DNA from: Pseudomonadota bacterium
GTDB taxonomy: Bacteria > Pseudomonadota > Gammaproteobacteria > Steroidobacterales > Steroidobacteraceae
Length of the DNA: 64,000 bases
Reading direction: 5' to 3'
Assembly (NCBI GenBank): GCA_023433705.1
Contig: JAEYUC010000043.1
Coordinates: forward strand, 1 to 64,000
Part shown: positions 45,787 to 55,224 of the stretch, piece by piece
Layout: each line of letters starts with the position of its first letter
Numbering within the stretch: position 1 is the first letter of the stretch
The notes under the pieces: model-generated
Told to the model about the DNA's origin: nothing
The model's database searches: none
The model's input: only the letters and a program-made list of their open reading frames with translations
Made by a program: the position numbers and the translations under genes

Positions 45787-46986
45787 CTAACTGGCTAGCT
45801 TCCTGAGCGAAGCCGACCCGGGATCATACTGATAGCCGGTGATGGTCCCGTCCTTGATGCGACTTACAGCCTCATCGATGACAAAAAGTGGAACGAGGTA
45901 CCACTCTTCAGGCTTCACTGGATGGCCGAATCGGTCATTGATCGTGATGTTCAGCCGTGCCGAAGCAAACAACCTGTGGAAAAGGTTCTCCATCTTCATG
46001 CGATTGATGCCAGCGAGCTTGTAGGTGGCGACAACTTCCACTTTTGCTAGCAGATATGTGGAATCCAGCTCAGCATTGGCGATGCGGGTCTCAACCTTGC
46101 CACCCGTGACGCCGATCTTGTGGATGAGCTCCCGATGTTCGGATACATAAGGGTGGTTTGAAAGCGAGCGTAAGACATAGATAGTGCCGCTTTCCACATC
46201 ATCGGGCTCCAGTGCGCCGCCGAAAGACATTTGCCCACTGTCGGGCGATACTAGACGTCGAGCAGCTGGATCGTTGTAAAAGGCGCGCTGAAGTGAACGC
46301 AGCAGCAGATTGCTCTCGGTGCCATTGGCAAAGATGACCCGCAGCCGCCGATCCACTTCTCCCGCAGTCGTCTTGAGCGGGTCGCCGACGTCCGCCACAT
46401 AGAGCGTAATCCCATCAAGGATGAAAAAATCCCCGACTTCAATGTCGCGGCGACCAGCCGCGATAGGCTGAGACTGGCGCAGCCCCGTCTTTACTTCGGT
46501 CTCAACGCGCTGAAACAGTGGTCTGAAAGTCTCAAAATCTTCGCACCTCTTGCGGTCGGCGATTTCTTCGGCCGTCCGCTTTTCGGATGCAGAACGGACG
46601 TGGCGTAGTTTGGTAATTTCGTTCGCCGCGGTGTCCACGCCGAGTTCTGCCAGCAGCGCATCGTCGTCCAATTCTTCGGCATCATCCTTCGTCGGTTCGA
46701 AGGTCGCACCTTCCAGGAGGTTCTGCCGATCAAGCGGCGCCAGCAGGCTGCGGCAGTCTTGCATCGCCCGGAGCCGGTCGAGGCGCACAGCATAAATCCG
46801 TTCGAAGATGTCTCTGCCTTCGCCGTGCTGCGGCGCGTGGCCATGCTGGTCTACGAAGCGCTGTATCTCTTCGAAACCCGCAATAATCCGCTCCTCGCGA
46901 GGCGTCCTGCCGCTGTGGGCCTTCCCCTCGACTTCAACGCCGAGCTCCGTCAGTAGCGCGTCGTCTTCGTCCGTGAAATCAGCCAC
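45787..46986 (-). CDS. GIY-YIG nuclease (Mug113/T5orf172 type), fifth gene of operon
   Basis: A 399-residue protein whose C-terminal third is a GIY-YIG-like nuclease domain: GTIYVLRSLSNHPYVSEHRELIHKIGVTGGKVETRIANAELDSTYLLAKVEVVATYKLAGINRMKMENLFHRLFASARL. TIY and KIG correspond to GIY and YIG; the Arg in ETRIA and the Glu in MENLFHR fit the catalytic Arg and Glu. Before it lies an acidic helical region with two copies of a DDALL-x-ELGV motif (near residues 8 and 107). GTG at 46986 overlaps the helicase stop by eight bases. It probably provides the cutting activity of the system, as the methyltransferase lacks it. Confidence 0.85.
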   Translation of the reverse strand: MADFTDEDDALLTELGVEVEGKAHSGRTPREERIIAGFEEIQRFVDQHGHAPQHGEGRDIFERIYAVRLDRLRAMQDCRSLLAPLDRQNLLEGATFEPTKDDAEELDDDALLAELGVDTAANEITKLRHVRSASEKRTAEEIADRKRCEDFETFRPLFQRVETEVKTGLRQSQPIAAGRRDIEVGDFFILDGITLYVADVGDPLKTTAGEVDRRLRVIFANGTESNLLLRSLQRAFYNDPAARRLVSPDSGQMSFGGALEPDDVESGTIYVLRSLSNHPYVSEHRELIHKIGVTGGKVETRIANAELDSTYLLAKVEVVATYKLAGINRMKMENLFHRLFASARLNITINDRFGHPVKPEEWYLVPLFVIDEAVSRIKDGTITGYQYDPGSASLRKLAS

Positions 46987-49039
46987 GAGATGCCTCTGCC
47001 TTCATGCGCGCGAGGTACGCAATACCCTCTGCCATGCGCTTCTCCCATGCGTCCGTCGATGTGATGGATGGCAAGCGGCCGCGCTCCTGCTTGAAACGCA
47101 GCGCACGCTTCGCGAGCTCTCGCGCTTCCTCCGGCGTCAGATTGACACGTTTGGCCGAGATGGCCGCCTGAACCTGTTTGAGGCTCTCTTCGCTCATGGT
47201 CTTGGCGAGGATGGCGTATGCCTCGCCAAACGGATTGATTCGGTCGATCAAGTCGATATCGAGTTCGCGCACATCCATCGCAAGTTTCCGAATACCGTCA
47301 ATCAGCGCCGTATTCGGAGTCGGTTGATCGCCTTCTGCCCCGCCCAGGATGAGCTGCTTGGCACGCTGGGTTAGGTTCAGCGCAGCGACGGCGTGCTGCC
47401 GCACGGCCTCCTGATCTTCATCGGTCAGCTCTGGGTACTTGTCCTTGACGATCTTACCCATGCGCACCTGCGTGAGCTCTTCGGGCACGAGTTCCTCGTC
47501 AAACAATCCCCGCTCGATGGATGTCTTGTCCTGAACGAAAGCAGCGATGACTTCGTTCAAATCCTCTCGGCAGATACGCGCGGCTTCCTGGCTCTTGGGC
47601 TCGCTCAGCCCTTTGATCTCAATCTGATAGTGACCAGTTTGCTCATTTACGCCGATGTTGCACTTGCTCGGATCATAGCCTCCCTCACCGTAGTCGAAGC
47701 CGGGCGTCGGCGCGCTATTCGGGTTCTTTGGTTTGAACTCAAAGCGTGGCGCAAGAACCTGCTCCATCAGAAGACTCGCCGCAATCGCTTTGAGCGTGTC
47801 ATTAACCGCTTCGGTCACGGCCTCCGCCGCAGCATCCGGCTCCGCGATCAGATTGGTGAACCGAGCACGAGTCTTACCGGGCGCATCGCGCGTAGCGCGA
47901 CCGATGATCTGCACGATCTCGGTCAGGCTCGCTCGGTATCCGATGGTCAGCGCGTGCTCGCACCAAATCCAGTCAAACCCTTCCTTTGCCATGCCGAGCG
48001 CGATGATGATGTCCACGTGATCGCGGTTGTTCTTCTGCGCAGGGTCCTTTAGCGCAGCGGAAACGCGCTCGCGTTTCGCGGCATCGTCATCGACCAGATC
48101 CGCAATCCTCAGGACTGTGCCGCCCGCAGTCTTCACAAGCTGGAACCCCGTAGCCGGGTCCGTTCCTTGCCATTCGCCGAGTTCCTCAATAATGTGTTCG
48201 ACTTCCTTGACCTTGTCCTTCGTACTCTCGCGCGAATTGACGCTCGGAATGTGGATGATGGTCTTTTCCGACGGGTCGAGAACTTTCAGGATGTCGTCTG
48301 TATATGAACCCGAATAGAAGAAGTAGCCGATATCGAGTGTCTTGAGGTACTCGTAGCCGTTGAGCTGCTCGTAATAGGTGTAGGTGACGGTATCGAACTT
48401 CGCCTCATCGAGCGGCGCCAGCACAGCCTCGGCGTCGCCCCGGAAGTAGGACCCCGTCATTGCCACAATATGCGTCTTACCGCGGGCAATAAGTTGTCCC
48501 AAATGACGGCCTAGCTTGTTCTCCTCGTCCACCGATACATGGTGGAACTCATCAACCGCGATCAGGCGGTCATCGAACTTCTCGATACCGAACTTATCGA
48601 CCGCGAAGCGGAACGTCGCGTGGGTACAGACCAGCACCTTGTCGGTGCTTTCCAGGAACGCACCAAGCGCATTGACCTTGCCCCCATTGTCACTGCCGGG
48701 CGCGTCGCAGAGATTCCATTTCGGCTCCACCTTCCAGTCCGACCAAAAACCGTACTTCGCAAGCGCTTCGTCGTGAAAGCTCGCCCCGATGGAACGTTCC
48801 GGCACGACGATGATGGCCTGTTTCACACACTGGTTCTGCAACTTATCGAGCGCGATGAACATGAGCGCCCGGCTCTTGCCCGATGCGGGCGGCGACTTGA
48901 TGAGCAGGTACTGCTCGCCCCGCCGCTCATAAGCGCGCTCCTGCATAGGACGCATGCCGAGCGCATTGGCCCTGGCCGCATTACCGTTCCGCGCATATGA
49001 AACCGAGATCGACGGAACCTGTCTTACTTCATTCGTCAC
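46979..49039 (-). CDS. SF2 DExH helicase, fourth gene of operon
   Basis: A 686-residue superfamily 2 helicase: Walker A in LLIKSPPASGKSRALMFIALDKL (about 49-58), Walker B as AVDEFHHVS (DExH, about 163-166), motif III-like VAMTGSYFRGDAE, and motif VI QIIGRATRDAPGKTRARF. The C-terminal 200 residues are helical (LTEVIAAFVQDKTSIERGLFDEEL, RAKQLILGGAEGD) and may interact with partners. It overlaps the methyltransferase by four bases (ATGA) upstream and the nuclease by eight downstream. DNA translocation before cleavage is the likely role, as in type I/III restriction. Confidence 0.88.
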   Translation of the reverse strand: MTNEVRQVPSISVSYARNGNAARANALGMRPMQERAYERRGEQYLLIKSPPASGKSRALMFIALDKLQNQCVKQAIIVVPERSIGASFHDEALAKYGFWSDWKVEPKWNLCDAPGSDNGGKVNALGAFLESTDKVLVCTHATFRFAVDKFGIEKFDDRLIAVDEFHHVSVDEENKLGRHLGQLIARGKTHIVAMTGSYFRGDAEAVLAPLDEAKFDTVTYTYYEQLNGYEYLKTLDIGYFFYSGSYTDDILKVLDPSEKTIIHIPSVNSRESTKDKVKEVEHIIEELGEWQGTDPATGFQLVKTAGGTVLRIADLVDDDAAKRERVSAALKDPAQKNNRDHVDIIIALGMAKEGFDWIWCEHALTIGYRASLTEIVQIIGRATRDAPGKTRARFTNLIAEPDAAAEAVTEAVNDTLKAIAASLLMEQVLAPRFEFKPKNPNSAPTPGFDYGEGGYDPSKCNIGVNEQTGHYQIEIKGLSEPKSQEAARICREDLNEVIAAFVQDKTSIERGLFDEELVPEELTQVRMGKIVKDKYPELTDEDQEAVRQHAVAALNLTQRAKQLILGGAEGDQPTPNTALIDGIRKLAMDVRELDIDLIDRINPFGEAYAILAKTMSEESLKQVQAAISAKRVNLTPEEARELAKRALRFKQERGRLPSITSTDAWEKRMAEGIAYLARMKAEASRG

Positions 49040-51843
49040 GCGCTCGCTCCCGACTTTTTCTTGTCGCTCTTCTTTTTTATTGCTCCTCGGCCCACCGTCA
49101 TCTTTGTATAGAGATCGAAGAGCTTTTCAAGCCGCTCGGTATCGTTGCGGAAACGCCGCCCGACATAGATACGCTCCAGAACTTCGTCATTGCGCTCATG
49201 CGCCTCGCGCAAATTGCCAGGCATGGCATCGGGATCGTAAAGATCGGCGATCGTCGCAGGAAAGTGCACCTCGCGTGCGAGAAGAATATCTTCTGCGCAG
49301 CGCGTCAGATCAGCCTTGTTCTTGTCGGTGAGTGTCGGCACTGGAAAGGTGTTCCACCCGAGCGTGTTCGAGTAAGAGAAATCCGTGCGCATACGAACAC
49401 ATACTGTCCCAATCCAAACCCAATGCAAACGCGAAGCGATCAGAGCAAGGTTCCAAAGGGGCGCATCGTAGAGAGCGAAATTGCGATCCCCGATCACAGC
49501 ATGATTGCTCAGCAGACCGACGGGCAGGTAAGGACGGTTCTCCGAACTCACCCGAGGAGTAACGATCACCATCTGATTTGCGAGTCGCGGTGTCTTGAAT
49601 TGATGGGGCCTTGTGGCGAGACTTCGCGCATATGCATCCCGACTCTTTAATCGAGACTGACGCACGTCCTCGATCTTCTGCGCTATTGCGGGTTCCTCTC
49701 TAGCCTTTTCGAGATCGGCGTCTGTGATCCAGATGCAGTAACGGGTCTCACCATTGATGAATTCCTTGGAGCCAAAGAATTGCTTGATAAACCGATCCCT
49801 GGCCCCGCGCGGAAGGCTCATGGACTCGAGCTCATGAGCGGACATCGTCAGGTGCCCACCGTCATCCGCTTTGTTCCCAAAATCCATTGCGCTCACCTCG
49901 GTCAAGGGGAGCATGGCCTTTTCAACAATCACATCCGGCCCTGAAACAAGGTAAGCATTGATGTGCCCTGTCTCTCTCGCAACGGCCCCTCCGTCTTCAA
50001 GAACGCTGAACAGCCTACGCACTGCTGCGCCGGAATGATTGGAGAGTCCGACAATGACGACGGTAACACCGGCCTTGTGACTCGCCAGGTTGGACCACTT
50101 GAAGGATGTATAGGCGAAGGCGATGACGTTTCCTGTTTGGAAAATCAGTGGCCAGAGAAACGGAACCTGCTGCCCTTGGCAAATGGAGTTGGTCGCCACG
50201 AATGCAGCCGATGAACTGGTTTTAGTCGCGTAGTCTGCTGCCTTCATGAACCAGCCGGACACATAATCGAGGGACTTCCACGTGTTCGTGCGGCCAGCGA
50301 ATACTGCTTGCAGATCACCTTTCTGAGCATCGTTCTGCCAGGTTGATCCCAAGTACGGCGGATTTCCGCAAATGTAGGTCTCCCCACCTTCGTTCTCGAA
50401 GTCGATCTCTGCTTGGTCGTGAGGCTTCTCAAAAAGATCGTCGGATTGCAGCTTTACGCCTGTGCCTGTTGGCGGGCAGATACTCAGCCAGTCGAGGCGC
50501 AGCGCGTTGCCGCAGGTGATCCAGTTCTCTTTCTCCAGCGGTAAGAATTCGGCGAGCGCGAGTTTCTGGCCTCTATATAGAACGTCACATTGATACTCGG
50601 CGATTATGAGTGCGAGGCGTGCAACTTCCGCCGGAAAGTCGCGTAGCTCGATACCCCGGAAGTTCGTGAGCGGAATTTCTGACCGGTGATTTGCTTCGCC
50701 GCGTCCGTTGTTGATCTTTGCTTCAATCGCGCGCATCTCCTTGTAGGCAATGACAAGAAAATTGCCGGAGCCACAAGCCGGGTCAAACACTCTGATCTTT
50801 GAAAGCCGGCTGCGTAGGTTGAGAAGCTTGCGCGAATTGTCGCCTGCCTCTTCGAGCTTCGCGCGCAGGTCATCGAGAAACAGCGGATTGAGAACTTTCA
50901 AGATGTTTGGGACGGACGTGTAGTGCATCCCGAGCGCACCGCGCTCCTCGTCCTCAGCGACAGCCTGAATCATGGAGCCGAAGATGTCCGGGTTGATCTT
51001 CGTCCAGTCGAGATTCCCGATATGCAGGAGGTATGAGCGCGCGATCTTGCTGAACTTCGGCACATCGAGGCTGCCGGAGAACAGCCCGCCGTTCACGTAA
51101 GGAAAAGCGTCAGCCCAGCGCGGAACCCCGGCGGCTTCCCGGTCGGCGCTCTTGAGGTTCAGGGCGAGGAATATCTTTCCGATCACCTCATGGGTGTTTG
51201 AGGAATCCCGCGCACTCATCGTCTCGACGGTGGACGTGAAGAGCGGCTTGCCGGAGGTTCCGCGTGGGAAGATGTCGGTGTCCTCGGCGAAGAAACAAAA
51301 TATCAGCCGCGCCATGAAGTGGTTCATGTCGGGGCGGCGCTTCTCCGTACCCCATTCCGGGTTGTCCTTCAGGAGCTCGACGTAGAGACGATTCAAGCGG
51401 CTCGTCGCCCGGATGTCGAACGAGCTCTCCCGCACCTGTTGTACAGTCGTAATACCTGCCAGCGGCAGGAAATAGCCGAAGTGATCCGGAAAATCCCGGT
51501 AATCACAGACGACCGGCGGCGCGTCGCCGGTAAGGTCTTCGGCCTCAAAGGTTTCGCCATCCGTCGCCAGGATGAACTTGGCTTTGGCGCGAGCGGTCGC
51601 GGGACTGGCCCGCAGAGCGGCCAAGGTCTTCGCGGTCTCCCCCTTGGGCGCGACGGCGATATGGATGTTGCTGGTCTGAAGGACGCCACCCACGTCGGAC
51701 TTGTTGGACTCGCCCTTGCGGAGACGCTTGAGGGTGGTTTCCTTGTTGCCGAAGGCCTGGAGGAAGGCGAACGGGAACTCGGCGACGTCGAATGGCTGCT
51801 CGGCCAGATTGGAGATGGCTTCCTCGATCTCAACAGCGTTCAT
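49036..51843 (-). CDS. MmeI-like DNA adenine methyltransferase, third gene of operon
   Basis: A 935-residue class I DNA methyltransferase with MmeI-type architecture: N-terminal region (FPFAFLQAFGNKETTLKRLRKGESNKSDVGG), helical spacer (MNHFMARLIFCFFAEDTDIFPRG), methyltransferase with MHYTS, FDPACGSGNFL (353-362, SAM binding) and ICGNPPYLG (NPPY 494-497, adenine N6 type), then a target-recognition region and C-terminal helices (GNLREAHERNDEVLERIYV). The PD-x-EXK nuclease of true MmeI enzymes is not seen; the N-terminus instead resembles the nuclease-less relatives. ATG at 51843 has AGAGGA upstream. It probably protects host DNA and may read the target site for the partner enzymes. Confidence 0.9.
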   Translation of the reverse strand: MNAVEIEEAISNLAEQPFDVAEFPFAFLQAFGNKETTLKRLRKGESNKSDVGGVLQTSNIHIAVAPKGETAKTLAALRASPATARAKAKFILATDGETFEAEDLTGDAPPVVCDYRDFPDHFGYFLPLAGITTVQQVRESSFDIRATSRLNRLYVELLKDNPEWGTEKRRPDMNHFMARLIFCFFAEDTDIFPRGTSGKPLFTSTVETMSARDSSNTHEVIGKIFLALNLKSADREAAGVPRWADAFPYVNGGLFSGSLDVPKFSKIARSYLLHIGNLDWTKINPDIFGSMIQAVAEDEERGALGMHYTSVPNILKVLNPLFLDDLRAKLEEAGDNSRKLLNLRSRLSKIRVFDPACGSGNFLVIAYKEMRAIEAKINNGRGEANHRSEIPLTNFRGIELRDFPAEVARLALIIAEYQCDVLYRGQKLALAEFLPLEKENWITCGNALRLDWLSICPPTGTGVKLQSDDLFEKPHDQAEIDFENEGGETYICGNPPYLGSTWQNDAQKGDLQAVFAGRTNTWKSLDYVSGWFMKAADYATKTSSSAAFVATNSICQGQQVPFLWPLIFQTGNVIAFAYTSFKWSNLASHKAGVTVVIVGLSNHSGAAVRRLFSVLEDGGAVARETGHINAYLVSGPDVIVEKAMLPLTEVSAMDFGNKADDGGHLTMSAHELESMSLPRGARDRFIKQFFGSKEFINGETRYCIWITDADLEKAREEPAIAQKIEDVRQSRLKSRDAYARSLATRPHQFKTPRLANQMVIVTPRVSSENRPYLPVGLLSNHAVIGDRNFALYDAPLWNLALIASRLHWVWIGTVCVRMRTDFSYSNTLGWNTFPVPTLTDKNKADLTRCAEDILLAREVHFPATIADLYDPDAMPGNLREAHERNDEVLERIYVGRRFRNDTERLEKLFDLYTKMTVGRGAIKKKSDKKKSGASA

Positions 51844-51858
51844 GTTTCCTCTCGACCC

Positions 51859-52779
51859 TCACGCTTTGAACCTCTCCTCGTTGTGCCAGCGTAGAAACTC
51901 TCTGCCCGGGCGCGCCGCCACATCCCCCGGCTGCACTCTCAGTTCCTTGCCATGATGCGCATAGTACTCGCGCCCGTTCTCCCACTCCTCTTTGAGTCTC
52001 GAGCTCACCTCTACCCTTAGCTCCTGAGTCACCGTGACATACCCCAGATCGAACAACTTGTGCAGATCCGATCGCAGCAGGATGCCGTTGTCGATGCGAT
52101 GCGGTCCGGCTTCCGCGTACGGCTTGATATGCGCTGCTTCCAGCACCGGCAGCGTCTTCTCTCCCGTGATCGCGCATCGGCGCTGATAGGCATCCGTCAC
52201 CAGCACGCGGAATCCGCCCTGACCGAGCCGGCCGCGCTTGAGGTACTCGCGTCCGTATCGGGCGCGTTCGTCCTGGGTGGTGGGCTCGGCGATGCGATTG
52301 ATGAAGCCCGCCGCAGCCTGCACGGCCTGCCAAAGCTCTGCGCCTTCGGTGGTCTTGGTATCGTACGTCTTTCCCTGAACGATATTGGGCGCCCAGCTCG
52401 CGGGCACGGGAATCCAGTCCGTTCGCTTCAGGAAGAACGGTTCGGCGAGTACGTTGCAGCCGATGACGGGATCGAGAGTCTCGCTCTTGCGTTTGTAGCG
52501 GTCGACCCGTGTGCGCAACTGCTCAAGCGAGCCGACGCCATTCTTTTGCTGGAACGCATCCCAGGCCAGCGAAATGGGCAAAGGCGAATAGCGCACGAAG
52601 AATCCGCCGCCAACGATGAAGTTGTCGGGGCTGTGGAGTTTAAAGAGGAATGACTCGCCGGGCTCAAGCTTGCATGCCTGGCGCCCGGCACTGGGCTGCC
52701 AGAAGTTAACCTCGTCCGGCGCGAGCGCGGAAAGCTGATCGAACCAGGACTTGTCGGTGACGCCGACCCAAACCTTCAT
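51859..52779 (-). CDS. HNH endonuclease, second gene of operon
   Basis: A 306-residue protein with an HNH nuclease domain in its C-terminal part: RRCAITGEKTLPVLEAAHIKPYAEAGPHRIDNGILLRSDLHKLFDLGYVTV (first His in AAHIKPY, Asn in IDNGILL, last His in DLHKLFD). The N-terminal 150 residues (WVGVTDKSWFDQLSA, GESFLFKLHSPDNFIVGGGFFVRYSPLPISLAWDAF) look like a beta-rich EVE/PUA-like modified-base reader by shape, which is speculative. ATG overlaps the NERD helicase stop (ATGA) and its stop lies 15 bases before the methyltransferase. It may be a second, modification-sensing nuclease. Confidence 0.88.
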   Translation of the reverse strand: MKVWVGVTDKSWFDQLSALAPDEVNFWQPSAGRQACKLEPGESFLFKLHSPDNFIVGGGFFVRYSPLPISLAWDAFQQKNGVGSLEQLRTRVDRYKRKSETLDPVIGCNVLAEPFFLKRTDWIPVPASWAPNIVQGKTYDTKTTEGAELWQAVQAAAGFINRIAEPTTQDERARYGREYLKRGRLGQGGFRVLVTDAYQRRCAITGEKTLPVLEAAHIKPYAEAGPHRIDNGILLRSDLHKLFDLGYVTVTQELRVEVSSRLKEEWENGREYYAHHGKELRVQPGDVAARPGREFLRWHNEERFKA

Positions 52780-54590
52780 CCCACCAGCCTCCCCACCACC
52801 GCCGACTCCTGCGAATACGTCAACATCACCTCATGCGTCGCCCGCGTCACCGCCACATACACCAACCTCACACAATCCTCCGTCTCCTCCCCATGCCTCC
52901 CCACCGCTCCTAGCCCACCCACACCCACACACGGAAACTCCAGCCCCTTCGCCGTGTGCATGCTCAGCAACCGCACCGCCGCGCGCTTGATGTTTACCTT
53001 GTTCTTGTTCTCCTTCGCCACATCCACCGGCACGTCGTGCTTCTTGAACACCTGCGCAAACTTCTCGCCAATCCAGTGCTCGCAATACAGCACCGCCATC
53101 TGCCCCCACTCGTAACCAGCCTTGCGACGGCCGAGTAGCCACTCGGCGATCGCATGCCCCTCGGCTTCGATGCTTACGCATCGCCGAACCTGCGGCTCCA
53201 CGCCTTGCCGTCCCGCGCCTTCTGGAATGAGCACCGGGTCTTCATCATCCGCCGCCACACCCGGCGCGCCGACGACTTCCTCCGCGATCCGTCGCGCGAG
53301 ACCCAGAATCTGCACGGTATTCCGATAGTTCACCTTGAGCACGCGCGTGCGCCCCTTGGCCTCGATACCGAGCTGACTCCACACCGGCCGCCGCCGTCCC
53401 TTGTAGATAGCCTGCATGTCGTCATACGCGATCATGAAAGCTTTGGTATTCGGGTTCACCATCTTCACGGCCAGCGACAGCCACTCGGGCTCGAAGTCAT
53501 GCGCCTCGTCGATGAGCACGGCGTCGTACTGCCCGCCGGGGATGTGGCCTAGCAAGGTCTCGGCTTCGACGGTGCGCACGAGGGCGACCATCCAATCGTC
53601 GAAATCTCGATACTCGTCCTGCTTCGGTGCTGGGATGCCGTAGGTCCTGAGCATCTGGAAACACCACGAGTGAAATGTTCGCACCTGCACGCGGTCTTCA
53701 ATGCCGCGTTCCTGCATCACGTCTTCGAGCTTTCCGGCAATACCGTTGGCGTAGCAGAGAATGAGCACGGGCTTAGCTGACGCGCGCGCGAGGTATTCGG
53801 CGCGGAACGCGAGGATGAGCGTCTTGCCGGAGCCGGCGACGCCGCGAATGATGCGATGGCCTTCGCCCAAGCCGCGCGCCACCTGCTCCTGGTGCAGATC
53901 CATGACGGCGAGCACATGGTCCGCGGACGACTGCGGCTTGGGCTCGAGCGGCAGGCCGATCTGCCGAATGCGGATCTCGGGGAACAGCAACGCGCGCAGC
54001 CGATCGAACTGCGGCAGGGTCATGGGGTCGCCGGCGCGCATGGGCACCATCATCCACAGATGCGCGCGGAAAGCTTCAGGGTCGGCGCGTTCGCTCATCT
54101 CGTCCTTGAACACGCAGCGGTCTTCGGGGAACACCTCGAAGAGATCGGTCTGCGCGAACTGCTTGCGCGTGATGTTGGTGAACACCACGCCATGGCCGAA
54201 CGGCACGATGGACTTGCCCTGGAACGGATGGCCGGGCGGATGCAGCAGCATGCCGTCGTTCTGGATGAGCTTCATCACTTCGAACATGTACTGCCGGGCC
54301 TGTTCAAAGGGATTGATAGTGCGGACCGTGCCGGCGGTGGTCAGAAGCTCGACCTCAGACTTGTTGGCGGAGGCAATGTTGTCGAGCCGCCAATCCTTCA
54401 CCTCGAGGACTAACAACCCCTTCCCGGGGTGGACGATGACGAAGTCGGGGTGTCGGCCGCGCGGCCCCATGGGCAGGTTGTGCCAGATATAGGAGTTCTC
54501 TTCGAGGAAGTCCTTGAGCCTCTCGGCCAGACGCAACTCGCCGCGGCTGTCGAACCGCGCGGAGCCGAGCGAGGGGATCAGGGTCGCCAT
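52776..54590 (-). CDS. NERD-domain UvrD-like helicase, first gene of operon
   Basis: A 604-residue fusion: N-terminal NERD domain (RGELRLAERLKDFLEENSYIWHNLP, HPDFVIVHPGKGLLVLEVKDW with D49 and E63-x-K65, a restriction-nuclease-like core) and a SF1 UvrD/Rep-type helicase: RIIRGVAGSGKTLILAFRAEYLA (Walker A), VLIDEAHDFEPEWL (Walker B), RVLKVNYRNTVQIL, and the C-terminal SMHTAKGLEFPCVGV and RLVYVAVTRATHEVML. NERD helicases are common in defence islands. It starts the five-gene run; the 390-base gap upstream likely holds the promoter. Alone it could also be a repair helicase. Confidence 0.9.
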   Translation of the reverse strand: MATLIPSLGSARFDSRGELRLAERLKDFLEENSYIWHNLPMGPRGRHPDFVIVHPGKGLLVLEVKDWRLDNIASANKSEVELLTTAGTVRTINPFEQARQYMFEVMKLIQNDGMLLHPPGHPFQGKSIVPFGHGVVFTNITRKQFAQTDLFEVFPEDRCVFKDEMSERADPEAFRAHLWMMVPMRAGDPMTLPQFDRLRALLFPEIRIRQIGLPLEPKPQSSADHVLAVMDLHQEQVARGLGEGHRIIRGVAGSGKTLILAFRAEYLARASAKPVLILCYANGIAGKLEDVMQERGIEDRVQVRTFHSWCFQMLRTYGIPAPKQDEYRDFDDWMVALVRTVEAETLLGHIPGGQYDAVLIDEAHDFEPEWLSLAVKMVNPNTKAFMIAYDDMQAIYKGRRRPVWSQLGIEAKGRTRVLKVNYRNTVQILGLARRIAEEVVGAPGVAADDEDPVLIPEGAGRQGVEPQVRRCVSIEAEGHAIAEWLLGRRKAGYEWGQMAVLYCEHWIGEKFAQVFKKHDVPVDVAKENKNKVNIKRAAVRLLSMHTAKGLEFPCVGVGGLGAVGRHGEETEDCVRLVYVAVTRATHEVMLTYSQESAVVGRLVG

Positions 54591-54980
54591 GACTTAACGT
54601 CGCCGTGAAAACGGAGTCGTGAAACGGCCACCGCTTGCCGCGATCAACGGGAATTCATTCCCAGTTCTCATTATCCAATCGCATCCCTCGCAGTCCTGAT
54701 TCTGCCAGACGAGACCCATCCGTGACGCCGGCAAGGAAGGAAGCCGCTTCGCTCAAGAAATCAGGGCCTTACCGCCCCGCGCTGCGCGCGCGAATCCACA
54801 TTCCCATCGCCACCCGACAACGCGCTACGACAACCCCAAGAGCCGCGACCTCGTGAATCGCCTCGAACGCGCGTGATAAAGCGCTCGGCATCGGTCACGG
54901 CACTGTCTAGTCTTGCTCCCTTGGGGGTTGGCGCCGCCCTGGCCTTGGCGCCCTTCGGAAGTGGGTGTAGCGTGCGAACC
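54591..54980. other. Intergenic gap upstream of the restriction operon
   Basis: No gene is recognised here. It separates the minus-strand operon start (54590) from the plus-strand antitoxin-like gene (54981), so promoters for both may lie in it. The open frame upstream of 54981 to 54873 lacks a start signal of its own. Confidence 0.5.
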
Positions 54981-55211
54981 GTGTCTGAATCCTTGAAGAA
55001 ATTCGGTCTGGACAAACTCGACGTCGAGCAGCGCCTCGCGTTGATCGAAGAGATCTGGAATAGCATCGACGCGGAAGATTCCGCTGCTATGCAGCTCTCC
55101 GATGCCAAACGAGCAGAACTGGCCGCGCGGCTGCGCGAAGACGATGCCGTCCCGGACGACGTGGTTTTCTGGAAGAGCATCAAACGTCTCGCTCCGCCTC
55201 CAAGAACGTAG
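54981..55211 (+). CDS. Orphan addiction module antitoxin component
   Basis: A 76-residue antitoxin-like protein: SESLKKFGLDKLDVEQRLALIEEIWNSIDAEDSAAMQLSDAKRAELAARL, then a C-terminal VFWKSIKRLAPPP. It follows the same pattern as the antitoxin at 61625-61852 (MKKLGIDRLNVEQRLSLMDEIWESLEE). The GTG at 54981 is chosen as it opens this motif. No ParE-type gene follows; the next gene is convergent. A remnant antitoxin or an anti-addiction protein. Confidence 0.7.
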   Translation: MSESLKKFGLDKLDVEQRLALIEEIWNSIDAEDSAAMQLSDAKRAELAARLREDDAVPDDVVFWKSIKRLAPPPRT

Positions 55212-55224
55212 CCAGGCAATCAGC

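Noticed and set aside
45787..54590. Assignment to BREX or DISARM
   Set aside because: No PglZ, BrxA/B, DUF1998 helicase or PLD nuclease is present; only generic parts (methylase, helicase) are shared.
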